DNA from: Leucosporidium creatinivorum
Lineage: Eukaryota > Basidiomycota > Microbotryomycetes > Leucosporidiales > Leucosporidiaceae
Assembly: GCA_001600635.1 (NCBI GenBank)
Contig: BCKL01000033.1
Coordinates: forward strand, 130,515-194,514
Length of the DNA: 64,000 nt
Reading direction: 5' to 3'
The notes beneath the pieces are model-generated. The model had not been told where the DNA came from, did not search any database, and was given only the letters and a program-made list of their open reading frames with translations. Positions 25,036 to 37,709 of the stretch are shown one piece after another. The position numbers and the translations under genes are program-made. How positions within the stretch are numbered: the first letter of the stretch is position 1; each line of letters starts with the position of its first letter.

Positions 25036-27488
25036 TTACATGCGGAAGACACCAAAGTTGCCCCTCTCCCTGTCCTTGGGCTCCCAGCTCTTCATGGCCA
25101 CCGACAATCCCAAGCCGAGCACCGAGCGAGTGTCCGAAGGAGCGATCACTCCATCATCCCACAAGCGTGCAGAGGCGTAGAGCGGTGTAGACTCGTGCTC
25201 GATCTGTGACTTGAGCTTGGAGGTCTTGGAGGTGTCCCTGTGGGCGAGATGAGAGGTCGAGGTCAGCACCAAGCTCGCGCCGAGAGAAGGTGGAGAGCGA
25301 CTCACTTGGACACGGTAGCCATAACATCTTGGAGCTGGTCACCACCCATGACCGAGACACGAGCGTTGGGCCACATCCACAGGAAGCGAGGGTCGTATCT
25401 GCGAAAGTGAACGAGGTCAGCGCCGAGCAACAGAGGGGAGGAGCGATGGAAACTCACGCTCGACCGGCCATTCCGTAGTTGCCTGCTCCGTAAGATCCTC
25501 CGACAATAACGGTGAACTTGGGAACCGTGGTAGCAGCGACGGCGCGAACCATCTTTGCTCCGTTCTTGGCGATACCCTGCTCGGCGAGAGAAGAGCGGTC
25601 AGCTGAGCTCATCCGATAACCAAACGAGCTATCACGTACGCCCTTCTCGGCGTCCTTGCCGACCATGAAGCCCGAGATGTTGACGAGGAAAACAAGAGGG
25701 ATGCCGCGCTGCTCGCAGAGCTGGACGAACTGAGTCGCCTTGAGGGCCGAGGGGGAGAGGATGACACCGTTGTTGGCAATCTGAAAGCAGGAGACGGTCA
25801 ATATAGCTCTGCGTTGGAGGGGAGGGAGGACGCACGATTCCAACGGGGTGGCCGTGGATGTGAGCTGCCATGGCGAGCGCCGAGGTCAGCTTTCAGTCGC
25901 GAGGGGAGCAGCCCGAGACGTTGGAGACTCACCGAATCCAGTGACGATAGTAGGACCATACTCCTTCTTCCACTCCTGGAACCTACTGCCGTCCACCACC
26001 CTCGCCACGACCTCCCTCATATCCCACGTCTTCTTCAAGTTGGTGCCGACGACTCCACCGAGCTCCTTGGGATCGTAGATGGGCTCCTCGATCTCTCCCG
26101 CCTTGGTCTCTGGCTGAGCGTATTTGCTCTCGTATGGTAGAGGGTGGTAGGAGAGGCTTTTGACGCTCGACCGAGCGATGGAGAGGGCGTGAGAGTCCGA
26201 GATGGCGAGGTGATCGACTACTCCCGATTCGGTGGCGTGCATCTGTCCTCCTCCGAGAGTCTCAGAGTCGACCTCCTCACCCAGAGCGGCCTTGACGAGA
26301 GGTGGGCCGGCGAGGAAGATGGTGCCCTGGTTGGCGACGATGATGTTCTCTGCGATAGGGAAGAGTGAGGCGGTGCTTGCGACTCGGCGATAGATCGACC
26401 CTCACCATCAGCCATGGCGGGTACATAGGCTCCTCCTGCGACACTGATGCCGTGAACGACGGCGATTTGCCTGAGCGAAACGAGCCGGGTCAGCGCCGAG
26501 CAGGCAAGTCGGAAGATGATGCAGCTCACGGGATGGCGCGAGCCGACATCTGAGCCACTGAGAGATGAATGCGATCAGCTTTGAAGCTCCAGGAGAAGAT
26601 GAAGACGGCTTACTGTTGAAGAAGATGCGACCGAAATGCTCTCGGTCGGGGAAGACGTTCGCCTGGTAAGGCAGAGCAGCTCCTCCGGACTCGACTGCAG
26701 GAAGGAAACCGTCAGCACGGATTCGTGAGCAAGCGAGTCGGGTCGACCTACCGAGGTAAACACAGGGCAAGCGGTTCTCGTTGGCGATGGCTTGAGCTCG
26801 GAGATGCTTCTTGACGGTGACCGGGTGGTAACTTCCTCCCTTGACGGTGGCCTGTAGAAGTGTAAGAGATGAGCTGGTGTGGCTTGCACTCGCTTGAACG
26901 ACCGAAGCTCACGTCGTTGGCGACAATCATGCACTCGGTTCTGCGAGTCGCCGAACAGAAAATTAGCTCGGGTACAAAGCATCTTAGCAGCTCGAAGCAC
27001 ACACCCTGCGATCCTACCAATACCAGTAACAATTCCACCTGCTGGTAGAGGTCCATCGTACATCTCATGACCAGCGAACGGCGACAGCTCGAGGAACGGC
27101 GAGAACGGATCCAGCAGCTCGTTGATCCTGTAGGGCGCTCGGATCAGCTGGGGAAGGAGCGGAACGACTAGAAGAACACTGACCTCTCCCTCACCAGCAG
27201 TTTGCCCGACTCCTTGGCCCGCGCTCGCGCCTTCTCCCCACCTCCCAGCTCGATGTTGGTCAACAGCGACCTCAGCTCATCCTCCAGTACCTTCATGGCA
27301 TCGGCCCTCTCCTTGAACTCTGGTGAGCTCGCATCAATCGCCGTAGGCAGGACCGGGTACGAGTGCAACGCGCGACGAGCAGCGAGCGGTGTGGGGAGCA
27401 GCTGAGCGCTGGGGAAGCGTGCGGGGTGTTGTACAGCAGAGCGAGGGGAGAGTCGGGCCAAGCGGGAGCTGCTTCGTAGCATCAGCAT
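25036..27488 (-). CDS. Methylcrotonoyl-CoA carboxylase beta subunit, mitochondrial
   Basis: This is the carboxyltransferase subunit of methylcrotonyl-CoA carboxylase, which carboxylates 3-methylcrotonyl-CoA in leucine breakdown in mitochondria. The N-terminus ([20 protein letters not shown]) is Arg/Ser-rich without acids, a mitochondrial presequence. Family blocks in order are [50 protein letters not shown] (split over short exons), [94 protein letters not shown] and [13 protein letters not shown], ending [19 protein letters not shown]. About nine introns interrupt it. The biotinylated alpha subunit is not in the window; HMG-CoA lyase, two steps later, is 15 kb away. Confidence 0.94.
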
Positions 27489-28399
27489 GTTAGTCGTGGT
27501 GGTGCTGAGAAGAGACGAGCGAGTGAACAGTCGGAGCAAGAGAAGCGCTGGCGACGGTCGAAGTCGAGTTGTCGCCGGAGGAGCGTCGGCAAGCCCTTCG
27601 ACGGCTGGCTGTGAGCTCTTGAGCGCTGACAGATCACGTGTAGCCTTCTCGGTCTGAGCTGGCTCGGTTTGAGCTGTAGGTGAGCACTGCAGCGACAGGG
27701 GCCTGCTCGGCGAAGCCGAGAGAGCGGTGAATCAAGCTCAAACGCATTACTCAAGTGTAATGAACACCTGAACTGCAAGTTCTCGCCCGCCGAGTCGTGT
27801 CGAGAAGCTTCAACTCGGCGGCGAACTGAATTTCCTTCTTTGTCTCCTTCTGCTCGATTCGCTCTGCTTGCAGGCCATCTCATACAGTTCCACCTCTCGA
27901 ATGCACACCGTACAGCTCTGCTGAGACGTAAGGACGGCCTCTGATCTGTCCCGAGGCAGCTCGGCGAAGTACAAAGGGAGCGAGCGGCAGATTTTCTTTC
28001 TCCCTCCTCGCCGTCTCCGAGGTTGCTGGAGCTGCTGGACAACATCATCATAAGCGCCAGAAGGTTTGAAGAAGCTCTCAACCCACTACAGCATGCCACG
28101 CTACCCTCCTCCTCCCTTTCTCGCTGCCCGCCGGATCGGAGCAGGGCGCCGCTACTTCGACTTGAAACGCCAACTCTACCCCCCTAGACATCCTGCACGA
28201 AGCTCTCAACCCGACGGGGTCGGGGAGGACAAGGGATATGAGTGCAGCAAGGTTTCGTGCAGACGCCGAGTGGACAACCTGCCTTTCCCCTTCTTCTCGC
28301 AAGAGCTCTTGAGCCGCTCGTCTTCACCTCGTCCTCTCTCTCTTCTCTACACCACTTCTCCTCCGTCTCTCCTCCCCTCCCTTCGACACTCTTTCCATC
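27489..28399. promoter_or_regulatory. Divergent promoter region, MCC-beta and aspartic protease
   Basis: It separates two divergent start codons by about 910 nt. A strongly pyrimidine-rich tract at about 28310-28395 precedes the protease ATG and is probably its leader. The long minus-strand frame through this interval has no domain and no start context. Confidence 0.4.
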
Positions 28400-30270
28400 A
28401 TGCTCGCCATCGTCCTCCTTCCCCTTCTCCTGGTTCCCTCGGCGCTGGCTTCGCCCATCACCGGCGAGACTCGGTCCATCACCCTCGCTGGATCTCCCGT
28501 CAAGGAGCTCTTCCCCGATGGCCACTTCGATGAGGGGATCGCCAAGCGCGAGTGCTCCTACACTCAAGACAAGTACGCCCGCCGCGCCGAGCACGAGAAG
28601 GCCATCAGTGGTCGCAAGCACCGCAAGTCCAAGCGTGGAGTCGCTACTGTCGACCTTCTCAATTATGCAGGTGTGGATCAAGTCGTGAGTGTTCCTACTC
28701 GTTGCAGGTTGACCCGGTCCGGCGGCGAGCTCGGTCGACCTCTGAGAAATTCGGCGACTGACTTTCACCCTCTTGCACAGTACGTCGGCGCTCTTGCCAT
28801 CGGCACTCCTGCTCAGACTGTTCGTGAGTCGCGCGCTGATGATTTGCATGGCTTGGAACCTTCGCTTACTCTCCTTTCTCATCTTTTGCTAGCCGTCGTC
28901 TTCGACACTGGATCCGCCGACCTTTGGGTCGCGACTCAATGCTTGGGCAACTGCGGAGGAGGCTACTTCCACGCCAACGAGTCCTCGACCTATGTCAACA
29001 CTAACAGGAACACCGTCTCGACTTGTAAGCTTCCAGCTCGAGCTTTCGGCGAACCTGGCCTTCGGCGAAGAGAGTCTTCAGCTGATCCTTTCTACTCCCT
29101 GCGCAGACCCCACTGGAAGTATTCGTGGAAAGATTGCTACCGAGACGGTCACTGTCGGTGGCATGACCGTCGCAAAGCAATACTTCAGTGAGCCTGCCTT
29201 TGCACACCGAAAGCGACAGCCGTTTCGAAGCCCTGTGTCTGACTCTTCTCCGCTCCTCAGCCGCCGTCAGCACCGCGGATCTCGGATTTGATAATGCTCC
29301 CTTCGCTGGTATCATGGGTCTCGCCTTCCAAGCCATGGCCTCGGTGAGTCTTTGTCTGTTTTGACCTTCGGCGCAAGGGTCCTTGGCCGAGAGTGTTGCT
29401 CATCTCAGCTTCTCTCACACAGTTCGACAAGCCCACCTTCCTCGACAACCTTATGTCTGCCAACAGGCTGACCAAGAACATCTTCGGCGTCTACCTCAAC
29501 CGTGGTCAGCAGCTCGGCTCGTCGCTCACTCTCGGCGCCATCGACACCACCAAGTTCACTGGCCCCCTCACCGAGTTCGCTGTGGAGACTCCCACTTACT
29601 GGGACATTCGCGCTTCTGGATACTACGTTGGAGACAAGGTGAGCTCACATCTGCGCTGCTCTGCTCGCCCCCACTCGACTGGACCGAGCTGACTCGCTCG
29701 CAACTCACAGACCGTCTACCGCGGCGGAATCCGCGCTGCCATCGACACTGGAGCCACTTCGTCTTACCTTCCCATGAACATTACCAAGGCCATCTACGCC
29801 TCCATCCCCGGCTCTCTCCCTGGCTACTTCGACGAGAAGACCGGCGCCCAGCTCTTCCACTTCCCTTGCGACTCGCCCGTTTCGGTCGGCTTCTCCTTCC
29901 GCGGATCCACCAAGAAGTTCTACCAGACTGCCGCTGCTCTCAGCGTCGGTCTTTCCCCCGCTGGACCCGGCCGCTGCATTGGCTCGATCGTCGGCGTTGA
30001 CATCAACGACTCTACTGGTATGCCCATCAGTGTCATCGGAGGTGAGCAGTCTTTCCACCTCGCACTCCCTACTTCTTCTCCCACTCCGACGTATCGAGGC
30101 TCCATTTGAATCGACCAAGAACGACCGCTGACCTTTCGCCGAACTTTGCTCCTGCCTGTCTTGCACCATCCTTCGCTTTTACAGCCCCCTTCCTCAAGTC
30201 TTGGTACTCGGTCTACAACCTCGAGGGTCCCAACGGAAGGCCCACAGTCTCATTTGCTGCCGCCGTCTGA
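28400..30270 (+). CDS. Secreted pepsin-like aspartic protease (A1 family)
   Basis: The start gives a signal peptide, MLAIVLLPLLLVPSALASP, followed by a propeptide that ends in a basic stretch (SGRKHRKSKRG), a likely processing site. The mature enzyme has both catalytic aspartate motifs: VVFDTGSADLWVATQ and AAIDTGATSSYLP. Between them lie GTPAQTV, the flap region, AGIMGLAFQAMAS and YLNRGQQLGSSLTLGAID. Exon 1 runs 28400-28684, exon 2 28781-28823 and exon 3 starts at 28893; about six short introns follow. The last exon ends WYSVYNLEGPNGRPTVSFAAAV with TGA at 30268-30270. No GPI-anchor tail is seen, so the enzyme is probably released. Confidence 0.92.
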
Positions 30271-30576
30271 GCTGCTCGGCGCTAGCTCTCCTTTGCCCGT
30301 CAACATCCCCCTTCTCTCCCTCGCATTTTTCTCCGCTCGCATGCTCGCAAAATAGTCTTGATAGGTCTCAATTGCACATACAACCACTCGTTACTTATTC
30401 CCCCTCGCAATGCAACCTCTCCCTCTTGCCAGTGGCCTTTACTTCGCCCCCTCCGAATCCGCTAAGAGCCAAACTCACGTGCCCTCTGCCTCTTGCCTTC
30501 TGCCTCATCACTTCGCAAAGCTTCGTCTCGCTTTCGGAGCTACACACTACTCGCCTACAACTTCTCAGTCACCTAC
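30271..30576. other. Intergenic region before the NIPSNAP gene
   Basis: A pyrimidine-rich spacer of about 305 nt between two plus-strand genes. I see nothing else in it. Confidence 0.4.
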
Positions 30577-32062
30577 ATGGCTGCCCTCACTCGCCCTCTC
30601 CGCTCCGGCGCGCTCTCCGCCCTCTTCAGGCGTCGCATCGTCCACCAGGTGGCAGCTCAGCAGCAGCAGCAGCGCTTTATCACCAACTCGGGACCATTGG
30701 GCGCTGCCAAGGGAATCGTATCGGTGAGTTTGTACCTCTGTAGGCTTCCCTTGGGAAGAGCGAGCGCTGACAGACGGGTATTGTCGCCCCGCTTCTCTTC
30801 CTCTTCGTCGTGGTCCTGCTGCTTCTGTAGGCGCTTTTGCATGGCTCGCAGGAAGCTCAGGCAGAAGGTGCTGCTGCCATGCAGCACTCGGCTGCTGTAG
30901 GCCGAGGGGTACGTCTATATCGCCTTCGGACAGCGAGGGCGTCATGGGACCGGGCTGCAAGCTAACGATGCCTCTCGTTCGCTCACACCCTACAGAAATA
31001 CATGCACGAGTTCCAGAGTACGTCGCGATGCTTCTCTTTCGATTCTGTACCGGCGCCCCAGCTGATCTCTCCGCTCTTTTACCCCACATCGCTGCTCGCC
31101 TCACAGAGCACAAGGTGCTGCCCCAGCATGTCGAGCAGTACAAGACGCTCATCGCAGACTACTACCGAGGGATCCACGACTCTCCGGACTTTGACGCCAG
31201 GCTCACGGGCAGCTGGGAGATTGTCGTTGGCGAGGTCGACACGTTCGGTGAGTGGGCGGTCGAGTTGCGAGCTGAGAGGCGTAGGCTGACTCTCCAGCTT
31301 TCTACAGTGCACATTTGGGAGTACCAAGGTCTACCAGGCTTCGAGCGCACCAAGGCGGCCGTGAAGGAATCGAAGGTGCGTCTCCCGCGGCCCCTCCGGT
31401 AGCTTTCTCAGCCTCACTAACATGCTCCGACTATGCTCACCAACAGGGCCACCTCGAATTCTTCAACCACGAGATCCTCCCCCTCATCCAGAGCCGCACT
31501 TCGCAGCTCAACCAGGAGTTTGCCTTCTGGCAAGTTGCCGCGCCGGCGACCGACATGGGAGGTATCTTCGAGCTCCGAAGCTACTCGCTCAAGCCTGGAT
31601 CGTTGCTCGAGTGGGAGCACGAGTGGTCCGTTACTCGCTGAACGACTCCCAGCTGCTGCACTGTCGCTGACCGCCTCTCGGCTTTGCAGGCGAGTTGGAC
31701 TCGAGGCTCGTCTCGCTTCGGGCCACCAGCCCATCGGAGCTTGGTTCTCGCAGCTCGGCACACTGCACCAGGTCCACCACATCTGGCACTACGAGTCGCT
31801 CGAGCAGAGGCGTCTGACGAGGCAGAAGGCTTGGGCAATCGACACTTGGTGAGCTCCGAGCCAGCTTCCTTCCCTCTATGCGATCTTCGCTGACCTCTCG
31901 TTGGCTCTGAAGGTCGGGAACTGTCTCCAAGGTGCGCTTCGTGTAGTTCAAGCCTCGTCCCAGGCCGTTAACTGACCTCGGCGCTCCTCACAGACCGTCA
32001 AGCTGACCGAGAAGATGGACACCAACATCCTCCGCGCCCTCCCCTACAGCCCCATGCGCTAA
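30577..32062 (+). CDS. NIPSNAP family protein, mitochondrial
   Basis: The start MAALTRPLRSGALSALFRRR is a clear mitochondrial presequence, followed by a Gln run and RFITNSGPLG. NIPSNAP proteins are mitochondrial matrix/outer-surface proteins linked to mitophagy signalling; their chemistry is unknown. The two ferredoxin-like repeats typical of the family are visible: EHKVLPQHVEQYKTLI...WEIVVGEVDTFVHIWEYQGLPGFE and GGIFELRSYSLKPGSLLEWEHEW, with LGTLHQVHHIWHYESLEQR and TWSGTVSKTVKLTEKMDTNI. The stop TAA is at 32060-32062. At least seven short introns interrupt the gene, and several contain the TCGGCG word beside the branch site (for example 31972-31986). Confidence 0.9.
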
Positions 32063-32393
32063 TCGAGCGTCTCTTCATCGCATCGCCGAACTCGGCAACA
32101 CCTGATTACATTCGCCGTGCGAAGGTCGGGAAAGCTCGGCGGGCGGAGGACGCTTGGGTGCAGGGAGGAAGAGCAAAGGAAAAGCTGTGCTTCTGTAGCT
32201 GTATATCGCAACCAATTCGAATCTGTGCCACGTCTTTGGGCTGGAGAGCCAGCTTGCGCGAGGGGACCGTCGCGAGCAACGCCGAAGCTTGACTGCCCGC
32301 TGCTTCAACAGAGAGTCCGCTCGCCAACTTGCTGCTCACTCGAGACAACGTGGATAATAGATAGATTCACAAGCTGAGCCGCTTCACAATCCA
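32063..32393. other. Convergent intergenic region
   Basis: Stop-to-stop spacer between the NIPSNAP gene and the FAD monooxygenase gene; no gene seen. Confidence 0.45.
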
Positions 32394-34206
32394 CTACGCA
32401 GCAATAGCTACAGCCGCCGCCGCTCCTCCAACATCCAGAGGAGCATCCTTCGCCGGCTCCACCTGCTTGATCTCCTTCTTGCTGAACTTGGCTCGTACGC
32501 GCTCCGCCGAAGCAGCAAACTCGGCGATGGCGTGGGCGGTGGCATCGTGGCCGAAGAGAGCGGGCGAGTGAGGAAGCTTGACCGACTCGGGGTCGATATT
32601 GTCCCAGTCGCGAGGCTTGTGCCAGGTGTTTCGTACTCTGCGAAGAAGAGGAGAGTCAGCCTCAATGTTTTAGAAAGCACGGAAGACAGCAGACTCACTG
32701 CTCGCCAAGTAGCTGAGTTTCCCTCACTCGGTCGTAGCGAAGGTCCTGGTAGGAGCGAAGGGCAAGGGGGATGTCGGCCTTACCAGCCAGTCGTAGTACT
32801 TGGGCAATGGTGGCGCCGTCCTCCATGCTCTGACTTGCGCCTTGGATGGAGGTCGGGAGGAAGGGGTGGGCGGCATCGCCGAGGAGAGCGATTCGGCCTT
32901 GAGGAGAGACCCAGGTCGGGAGAGGGTCGCGGTAGACCAGCTTCCAGTCGAGTAGACCATCTGTAGTTGGGCGGAGGTTAGCTTAAGAGGCTTTGATCAC
33001 TACAGAAGGACTCACCAGCGGGAGTCGCGGCAATTACATGCTTGACGATGTCACAAAAGCCCGAGGCGACCCCGAGAGCATCTTCGATCTTTCCTGGTGC
33101 CGTCCAAGACTCGGTAACGTCTGCTTCGTCTTTGTGGGTCATTACCCACGAGAATTCCTTAGTATCCTTGACGCCAGCACAGATCCAGTGGATGTCGGGC
33201 CCGATAAAGACGTTACGCTGGTCGACATGGTTCTCCACGAGGTGAGCGATGACGGGATCCTTCCGGATACGGTCGCCGTCAAAGAAGGCGCGGTAGATGG
33301 CGTAGCCGGAAGATTTCGGAGCGTCGGTGTAGCCGAGCACGATCTCGCGAGCCTTCGATTTGACGCCTGCGTTGAGTAAGAGAGGAAGAGGTCAGCTCGG
33401 CGATAGCGCTGGAGGCCGAAGAACGGACCATCAGAACCGATGACAAGGTCGGCAGTGTGCTTCTCTCCATTAATGATGACTGAAGCTCCGGTAGCCGTCT
33501 CCTCGTAGGCCGAAACGTTGATGCCTTGCTTGACCTCAACTCCGACCGAGACGGCGTAATCGAGGAGGACTTGGTGCTGCTCAGGTGAAGTGGCGGTCAG
33601 CAAGGTACTCGCAGAATACTGAACACTACTCACCAGATCACCGCGGTGAGCGTCAAAAGCAGGGTTCTCCCTCAGCTGTTTCTCCTGCTCCTCGCGCCGC
33701 TGAACCTCCTCGGCCGTCTCGCCTTCGTGAGCCTTGAGCGGGACGGGGATTTGATCCACGATATGGAAGCCGTCGTAGCGCCAGATCTTGATTCCTTTCG
33801 AGTGCCCGCAGAGTGGGTCAAGAGTGTCAAAGAGCTGAGGCCAGCGGCCGATGAGCTCTGTCGCGCCGAGCGAGCAAAGGTCAGCGAAGCAACGGAGTCG
33901 GGCTAGTCTACGGCTCACTTCCGGCATTGGGCATAATTCCAATAGTGTCTCCAAGCCGTGCAAACTTCTTGACCGACTCGTAGACCGTGATGGGGCCGTG
34001 TCCAGCGAGAGCACATTCGACGGCGCAAGTGAGTCCGCCGATGCCTGTTCGAGGGGACGCAGGGCAACAGGTAAGCAAGATATCAATCTGGTACAGCACT
34101 GCAGCTCACCTCCACCCACGATGATCACGCTGATACCAGTCTTCTGGGCAGCATCGACGGCTTCCTTGCCGGTCTTGAACTCTTTGTAAGGGCCGTAGGA
34201 GGGCAT
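32394..34206 (-). CDS. FAD-dependent aromatic monooxygenase (salicylate hydroxylase-like)
   Basis: This is a class A flavoprotein monooxygenase that hydroxylates aromatic rings with NAD(P)H and O2. The FAD-binding GxGxxG appears as IIVGGGIGGLTCAVECALAG once the first intron is removed. The DG motif is seen in DLVIGSDGVKSKAREI and the GD motif in RIALLGDAAHPFLPTSIQGA followed by SMEDGATIAQVL. The length and the FPLR-like C-terminus fit fungal salicylate/3-hydroxybenzoate hydroxylase relatives; the exact substrate cannot be told. The C-terminus is Ala-rich. It starts 646 nt beyond the stop of homogentisate dioxygenase on the same strand, which hints at, but does not prove, a role in supplying dihydroxyaromatics. 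Confidence 0.9.
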
Positions 34207-34852
34207 GCTGGTGTACTAGGGTGCGTTTCTGGATGCAAACCGCGCGTAAGGGGCTGGTGAAGTGTAGCGGAAGAGCGAAAGAAGCAGAGAGCGACAAAAG
34301 CGAAACACCCTCGAGGCGCCCCACTTCAGCTTCCGGTAGCTCCAGGCGGGCGGCGGAGGCTGCTACCGATTCGCCGAGTTGTCGTCGTAGGAAAAATGGC
34401 GAGAATGCGTGGCTAAGACGAAGCAGAGAAAGTAGGTGAGGCCGCCGGGGATTTTTCAGTCGAGCAATATAACCGCCGAGAGCGAAGTGAGAAGCCGAGG
34501 GAGCGCAGCTGTCAAGCAGAGCCAGGAGTGAATCCCCAGATACGAGGAGATTACGATGCATTTGCTCGCCAGGCTGGCGAGACGAAGGGAAGCCTCCTCC
34601 GCCCAAGTCAAGGTCGAGCCCTGCTTCGGCGATGAGTCCGGTTCGCTCTGTTCCCTCTCTCACAGCACAACGGCAAGCTCGCATACTCGCAGGAAGTGAT
34701 CCGATAACGACTGATAACAATGCAAAGAACTAATCACAAAAATGATGACCCTGAAGCCCTAAAAACGATTCTCGCCTTAACACCTTGCCCCCCGCCGAGA
34801 CGACCTTGCGCACCCGATCGACCGAAAGCACACACGCCCGAGCTCTCCTCGC
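34207..34852. promoter_or_regulatory. Upstream region of the FAD monooxygenase gene
   Basis: About 645 nt between two minus-strand genes. It should hold the monooxygenase promoter and the 3' end of the dioxygenase transcript. No coding frame is supported. Confidence 0.35.
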
Positions 34853-37359
34853 CTAGTGGGTGCCATTGATGCCGTTGTGGCCGTTCGTCTCGACCTTGCC
34901 TCCCTTGACCGCACGAGTGGCGAGGCCTTGGTTGCCCTTGGTAGCGTTTCCCTTGTCGAGCGCAGGAAGTCCGAGGGTGGCGAGATGGGCGTTGACCTCC
35001 TCGAGGCGCTCGATGAACTCACTCTCAAGAGGGTCCCACATCTTGGGCTGCAGGGATGGAACAGGCGGTGCGGATCAGCCGAAAGTTCGACGAAGCCGAG
35101 GACCGCGAAAGACCTCGGAGGGCAATTGTGAGGAAGTGCAGGGTGTGAATGCTTACCTCGTGGTAGTGGATGGTACCGGAGCGCTTGACTGCCCAGTCGG
35201 TGAGGGTGAAGGCGCGGGAGGACTCGAACATGAAGGCGTAGGCGCCTGCGAGGGAGAGGTCTGGTCAGCTGCTTGTCGAGGCTACAGTAGGGCCGGTATG
35301 ACCGTACGCACCATCAGAGATCCACTGAGCGCCATTCTGCTCGATCTGGAGAGGGGGGAAACAGCCTGCGTCAGTCAATCGCCCACCGTAGAGCCGAGAC
35401 AGGGTGCTCAGACGTGCAAGTCTCACCTCAGAAGCAGCAGAGAAAACCTCGTAGTCGACACCATGAGGAGTATGTCTGCCGTGTCGAATAGCACGCAGTA
35501 GCAGTGGAGCAAGAGAGTCGGTAAGAGGTCACACGGAGGGGAAGGAGGGGAAGGAGGGGAAGGAGGGGAAGAAGAAGCCGAGCAGTCAGTGTCCGGTCCA
35601 AGACATCACTGAGCTCCGAGGTAGACGTGAGAGGCACTCACCCAGCCTCGTAGCTCATACCACCGGGCAAGAAGTCGTCGGAACGTCCTCCGTAGTCACC
35701 CCTGCGAGAGAGGAAGACGAACGCCGAGCAGCGAGAACGAGGGTCAGTAAGGGCTGTATTGATGTCGCACTCCTCCAGAGATTTAGCGAGGACATCAACG
35801 TACATGATCAGACCCATCATCTCGGATGCAGCGTTACGGTGGAAGTAGGGAGGGCGGAAAGTGTGCGAAGCGACGTCCCAGCGAGGACTGAAGACCAGGA
35901 AGTCGGCCATGGGTGTACCGGGCTCATTTGAGCGCGCCGTGAGAACGCAGAACTGTAGTAAAGATGGTCAGCGAGGTCGCCAGTAGCTCTGGGAGACGAG
36001 GAGACGAACGATAGAGGGGTCGATGTGGTCGAACGAGATGGAGCCGACGTTGCAGAAGCGGGACAGATCGTACTTGTAGGGGACGTCTATGGGGTAGTAG
36101 AGTGTCAGCGCTAACCCCACCGAGCTCCTCAGCTGACGACGTACAGTTTCCGTGGTAGGCGACGACGTCGAAGGGCGAGTGCTCCTGCGAGCAACTCCAG
36201 AGGGTGCCCATCAACTTGTAGACGATCTCCCATCCACTCTGGTCGATCTCGAACGAAGCGATAGGGTGCTCAAAGTCGCGGGCTGTAGAGCAATGGGTCA
36301 GCGAGCGCATTGCCTCTGCGAAGAGCAGAACTCACGGTTAGCGAGGCCATTGGCTCCGAGGGGACCGAGCTCGGGCAGCTCGTAGTGAGCTCCGTAGGCC
36401 TACGATGAAGGGTATCAGTGAAGCTCTTCCCAATCCTACAGCCACCCAAACTCACCTCCTGGATGTAACCGCGCGAAGGGCCATCGGGAAGCTGCACCTT
36501 GAACTTGAGACCGCGCTGGATGACACAGATCTCTCCGGGGCGGACCATGAGGTTTCCAAGCTCGGTGCGGATGTCGAGGCGACCCTGCTGAGGGACGATG
36601 AGGAGGTCTCCGCTGCAGTGGTAAAAAGCGAGGTGGTGAGTCGAGGTTCGGCGATGAGCTCAGCGCTCACGAAACTCACTCGTTGTTGCAGAAAGCGCGG
36701 TGCTCCATGGAGGTGTTGGCGAGGTACATGTGGATAGCGAGTCCCTCCTTTGCTTGAGGCTGACCGGTTCCAGCGACGGTCTTCAGTCCGTCGATGAAGT
36801 CGACCTTCTCCGAATCGGGAGGAAGAGCGAAAGGCTTCCAGGCGATTTGAGTAGGCGAGACCGACACCTTGGGGTTGGAAGGCGAGAAGTCGGCGCACAT
36901 CTGTAGTGCAGCGAGAAGCGGTACTTATTAGTCACCAGTTTACTCGCAAGCCGGAACGGTTCAGCCGTCGCCGAAGGCTTTTCTGCGGCGAAACTTACGT
37001 CGGGGTTCTCGGGCATCTCGGTGAAGCCCTGGTGAGCGACACTGGGACGCATTCGGTAGAGCCAGAGCTTCATGTTCGAATGACGAGCAGCGACGAAGGA
37101 GGTAGCGGTGACCTGGAAGAGCGCCGAGACGGAACATGGTCAGCTGCTGGAGAGCATATGAATCTACTGCTCATGCGCAGAAGCTCACCTGCTCTGCATA
37201 CAATCCCCAAGCGACCTTCTGAGGAGAGTTCTGGCCGACAGGGAGAGTGCCGGGGATGGCTTCGGAGGCGAACGAGTTTCCGAATCCGACCTGGTATTGG
37301 TAAGGATCTCCTGCCTTCTTGCGAGGAGCCTGAGAGTAAGCCTGTTGAGCAGTAGCCAT
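34853..37359 (-). CDS. hmgA: Homogentisate 1,2-dioxygenase
   Basis: This is an Fe(II) enzyme opening homogentisate to maleylacetoacetate in phenylalanine and tyrosine breakdown. It begins [20 protein letters not shown] and [19 protein letters not shown], typical of the family, then [28 protein letters not shown], the cupin-like [39 protein letters not shown] and [15 protein letters not shown]. Iron ligands are visible in [17 protein letters not shown] (His and Glu) and TPHGVDYE (His). The C-terminus has a species-specific Gly/Asn tail ([14 protein letters not shown]). About ten short introns are present; the intron at about 35480-35639 is expanded by a purine-rich minisatellite. Confidence 0.96.
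35534..35570. repeat. Purine-rich tandem repeat inside a homogentisate dioxygenase intron
   Basis: Four tandem copies of a 9-nt unit, GGGGAAGGA, followed by GAAGAAG, read on the plus strand. In the gene this is a pyrimidine-rich tract (minus strand) between donor and acceptor, so it may act as an enlarged polypyrimidine tract. Confidence 0.8.
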
Positions 37360-37709
37360 CGTTGAAGAGGTGGAGGCGGAGTGAGGGGAGGCTCTCTGGG
37401 GAAGGGAAGAGAGTGTGCCGAGGTGAGCTTGGATGGGGACGAGGAAGCAGAGAGGGATAGAGCGCACTGAAGCTGGTGAAGGGAAGGAGAACAAGAAGCA
37501 AACCGGGCCAAGTCTTCTGGGAGAATCATGGCGGCGGGAGACTGTCTCCGACTTTCGCAAGCCGCCACAGCCGAGACGCCCCACACCCCACTTCGGGACC
37601 TCGACCTCTCGCCAGCATCAAGCGCGGTGTGCATCGTGACCTTGCATGAACCTCGCTCCAGATGCTACAGAACCGCGGATCCAGCGCACATGAACAGGTC
37701 GACGAGAGC
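37360..37709. promoter_or_regulatory. Upstream region of homogentisate dioxygenase
   Basis: The promoter of the dioxygenase gene and 3' region of ATG101. No gene seen. Confidence 0.35.

Noticed and set aside
27482-28099. Minus-strand open frame (205 codons) upstream of MCC-beta
   Set aside because: It overlaps the MCC-beta presequence in another frame, is Arg/Ser-rich and has no domain; treated as promoter and leader.
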